Positions 57,559 through 58,958 of a DNA stretch of 58,958 nt are shown here, piece by piece. The notes beneath the pieces are model-generated. The model searched no databases. It saw nothing but the letters and a program-made list of their open reading frames with translations, and was not told the origin of the DNA. Position 1 is the stretch's first letter. Every line of letters starts with the position of its first letter. A program made the translations under genes and the position numbers. The stretch covers positions 1-58,958 of the IMG/VR virus record IMGVR_UViG_3300032322_001673; one strand, written 5' to 3'. The stretch comes from a virus.

Positions 57559-58958
57559 TTATAAACCTAATTGTCCTGATGTATCCTGTCCCCAAGCATA
57601 AAGAATATTATTAGTATCTCTTGCTAGTGTATATTGGTTTCCTGCATTTACCTGATTCCAACTACCCGGTATTTGTGCAGGTGTTCTAGTATTTATGTCA
57701 ATATTATTACCTATTAATGTAGGACTGCTTCTAGAGAATACAAATCCTAAACCTGCTTCTCCGTGTGTATCTACTCCCCAAGTATAGAGTGTATTGTTTA
57801 GTGTTGCGAAACTGTCTTGTACACCAGCACTTATTAATCCCCAACTATTTGTACCTATTTGTGTTGGACTAGACCTATCTATGCTATTGCTTAATCCTAA
57901 TGCACCTGTATTATTACGACCCCAAGCAAATAACGAGCCATCAGATGTTTTACCTAAAACATGCCAATAACCACTTGTTACACTTACCCAACTTGACGTT
58001 GCTCCTATTTGCACTAAACTTGTTGCTCTTGCTGTAGTATTATTACCTATTTGTCCATATGTATTATCTCCCCACATATACATTGCACCAGTAGTGGTAA
58101 GTAATGCACTTTGGAATCCCCCTGCAGAAACCATACTCCAGCTTATTGTAGTATTGTTGACTGCCGGTCTACCATCTTGATTACCCCCACGCCAAGCTTC
58201 ACCTGAAGTTCCTCCGCCCGCATACGCACTTTGTCCTCCACCACTGCCACCGCCACCACCTGCAACTAAAATAGCAGTAGAAGTTGTAGCAAATTCTAGT
58301 CCGGTACCACCACCTCCACCTGCACCAGTTGTACCTTGAGTGGCAGTACCTCCCCCGGTTCCACCTTGACCTATAATCATTCTATATTGTACACCACTGT
58401 TAAAAGTAACAGTGCCGCCCCCAAAGCCGCCGCCTCCACCTACTTTTCCTGCAAAGATCGTAGTAACGCCGCCGCCTGCACCCCACATTTTTACTGATAC
58501 TGAAAAAGTTTGTGCTGCAGTGAATGTATATGTTCCGAATGTATTAACTGTAATGTCTCCGTCGGCAGCTGTCCATGTGGTTTTTGCCGAAATTGCAGGA
58601 CTTATACTTGTAAATAAATTACCTACAGGACCCGTACTCATGTTTATCCAAATTAGACCATGACCACCGGTTGTTGAAACAGTTTGATCTCCACCATTAC
58701 CTGCTGTACCTCTGAGAGGATCTGTAGAATTTCCGGGAGTATTATAACTACCAGTGGTTAGAGTTGCACTTGTGACAAAATTAGGATTCGCAAATCCACT
58801 GGCACCACCCCCGCCACCGCCAGAGCCATTACCGAAGGCACCTGCCCCACCTCCGCCACCAAACATTCCGCCACCGCCGCCGCCACCACCACCGCCGTTT
58901 GGCGAATTAAAATATCTGAATCCTGTGCCGCCATTACCAAAACCGGTACCGCCGGCAC
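57559..58958 (-). CDS. glycine-rich/RCC1 gene, 5' end outside the window
   Basis: The frame is open to the window edge, so the gene starts upstream. The visible N-terminal part is very rich in Gly (GGGGGGGG, 'AGGGGGSGGG') and has a beta-sandwich-like 'TVNTFGTYTFTAAQTFSVSV' typical of phage glycine-rich fibre domains. Four RCC1 repeats follow, ending in 'SGQLGL'. The stop TAA is followed at once by the ATG of the giant gene in the same frame. Likely a companion fibre subunit, or the first part of a longer fibre split by one stop codon. Confidence 0.8.
   Translation of the reverse strand, partial: AGGTGFGNGGTGFRYFNSPNGGGGGGGGGGMFGGGGGAGAFGNGSGGGGGGASGFANPNFVTSATLTTGSYNTPGNSTDPLRGTAGNGGDQTVSTTGGHGLIWINMSTGPVGNLFTSISPAISAKTTWTAADGDITVNTFGTYTFTAAQTFSVSVKMWGAGGGVTTIFAGKVGGGGGFGGGTVTFNSGVQYRMIIGQGGTGGGTATQGTTGAGGGGGTGLEFATTSTAILVAGGGGGSGGGQSAYAGGGTSGEAWRGGNQDGRPAVNNTTISWSMVSAGGFQSALLTTTGAMYMWGDNTYGQIGNNTTARATSLVQIGATSSWVSVTSGYWHVLGKTSDGSLFAWGRNNTGALGLSNSIDRSSPTQIGTNSWGLISAGVQDSFATLNNTLYTWGVDTHGEAGLGFVFSRSSPTLIGNNIDINTRTPAQIPGSWNQVNAGNQYTLARDTNNILYAWGQDTSGQLGL

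Larger units (their letters stand above)
33745..58150 (-). repeat. RCC1-like protein repeats
   Basis: About 86 repeats of roughly 45-50 codons in the giant gene, plus four in the upstream gene. Consensus 'SWTxVSAGxxHxxAIRxDGxLxxWGxNxxGQLGxxxxxNRSSPVxxG'. At least nine repeats are a short variant lacking the 'GQLG...SSPV' half, near 57235, 56645, 54440, 52705, 49530, 48835, 47385, 45960 and 45235. All nine are in the N-terminal half of the protein. Diversity between repeats is considerable, so this is old duplication rather than recent slippage. Confidence 0.88.

Noticed and set aside
58758-58958. Minus-strand Ala/Val-rich frame of 66 codons at the window end
   Set aside because: It is another frame of the glycine-rich coding region; GGT/GGC runs read as Ala/Val-type codons when shifted.

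Overview
The window looks like part of a large, AT-rich, strictly lytic tailed-phage genome. The likely type is a T4-like myovirus of an aquatic Gram-negative host. I infer this from a tRNA cluster, class Ia ribonucleotide reductase with a glutaredoxin, a PAAR spike-tip protein, a SleB-like hydrolase, a giant adhesin or fibre gene, a T4-type late promoter (TATAAATA), dense 1-50 nt gene overlaps, and the absence of an integrase. The host itself cannot be named from the sequence.

Layout. (1) 1-2.2 kb: five tRNAs (Ile partial, Glu, Pro, Ala, Arg), four very small genes and an HNH endonuclease, all on the minus strand, with several strong sigma70-type promoters using 17-18 nt spacers and one clear terminator. 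(2) 2.2-4.2 kb, minus: a redox block of AhpC peroxiredoxin, SGNH hydrolase, AhpD and a second peroxiredoxin-like protein that has lost its peroxidatic cysteine. (3) 4.3-12.0 kb, plus: eight tightly overlapping genes. They encode a glycosyltransferase-like protein, five different radical SAM enzymes, a methyltransferase and an Fe(II)/2OG-type oxygenase. (4) 11.9-15.6 kb, minus: a QueC-like PP-loop enzyme, three tandem membrane fatty-acid desaturases and an unknown protein. (5) 15.7-16.8 kb, plus: two overlapping aspartyl-hydroxylase-like oxygenases. (6) 16.8-18.7 kb, minus: SleB-like hydrolase, a DUF2452 protein, an unknown protein and IscU. (7) 18.8-25.7 kb, minus: nrdA, an unknown protein, nrdB, glutaredoxin, an Sm-like protein, PAAR and a 669-aa probable virion protein. 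(8) 25.9-33.7 kb, minus: a glycan block behind a T4-like late promoter. It holds a GT9-like/methyltransferase fusion, a GT25 enzyme, a double glycosyltransferase, a methyltransferase, another glycosyltransferase, split ADP-heptose synthase (adenylyltransferase and kinase), a cupin and the ADP-heptose epimerase HldD. (9) 33.7-58.96 kb, minus: one uninterrupted 7,937-codon gene of about 86 RCC1-like repeats and 15 LamG/ConA-like domains. It is preceded in the same frame by a glycine-rich/RCC1 gene that runs off the window.

How the parts may work together (inference). IscU could supply Fe-S clusters for the five radical SAM enzymes. AhpC/AhpD could protect them from peroxide, and NrdAB/Grx supplies dNTPs. 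The heptose block could make and transfer an unusual sugar onto host surface glycan or onto the phage's own giant fibre. The radical SAM/oxygenase/AspH/desaturase/PP-loop region is the best candidate for an undescribed modification pathway, but no substrate or precursor peptide is visible in the window.
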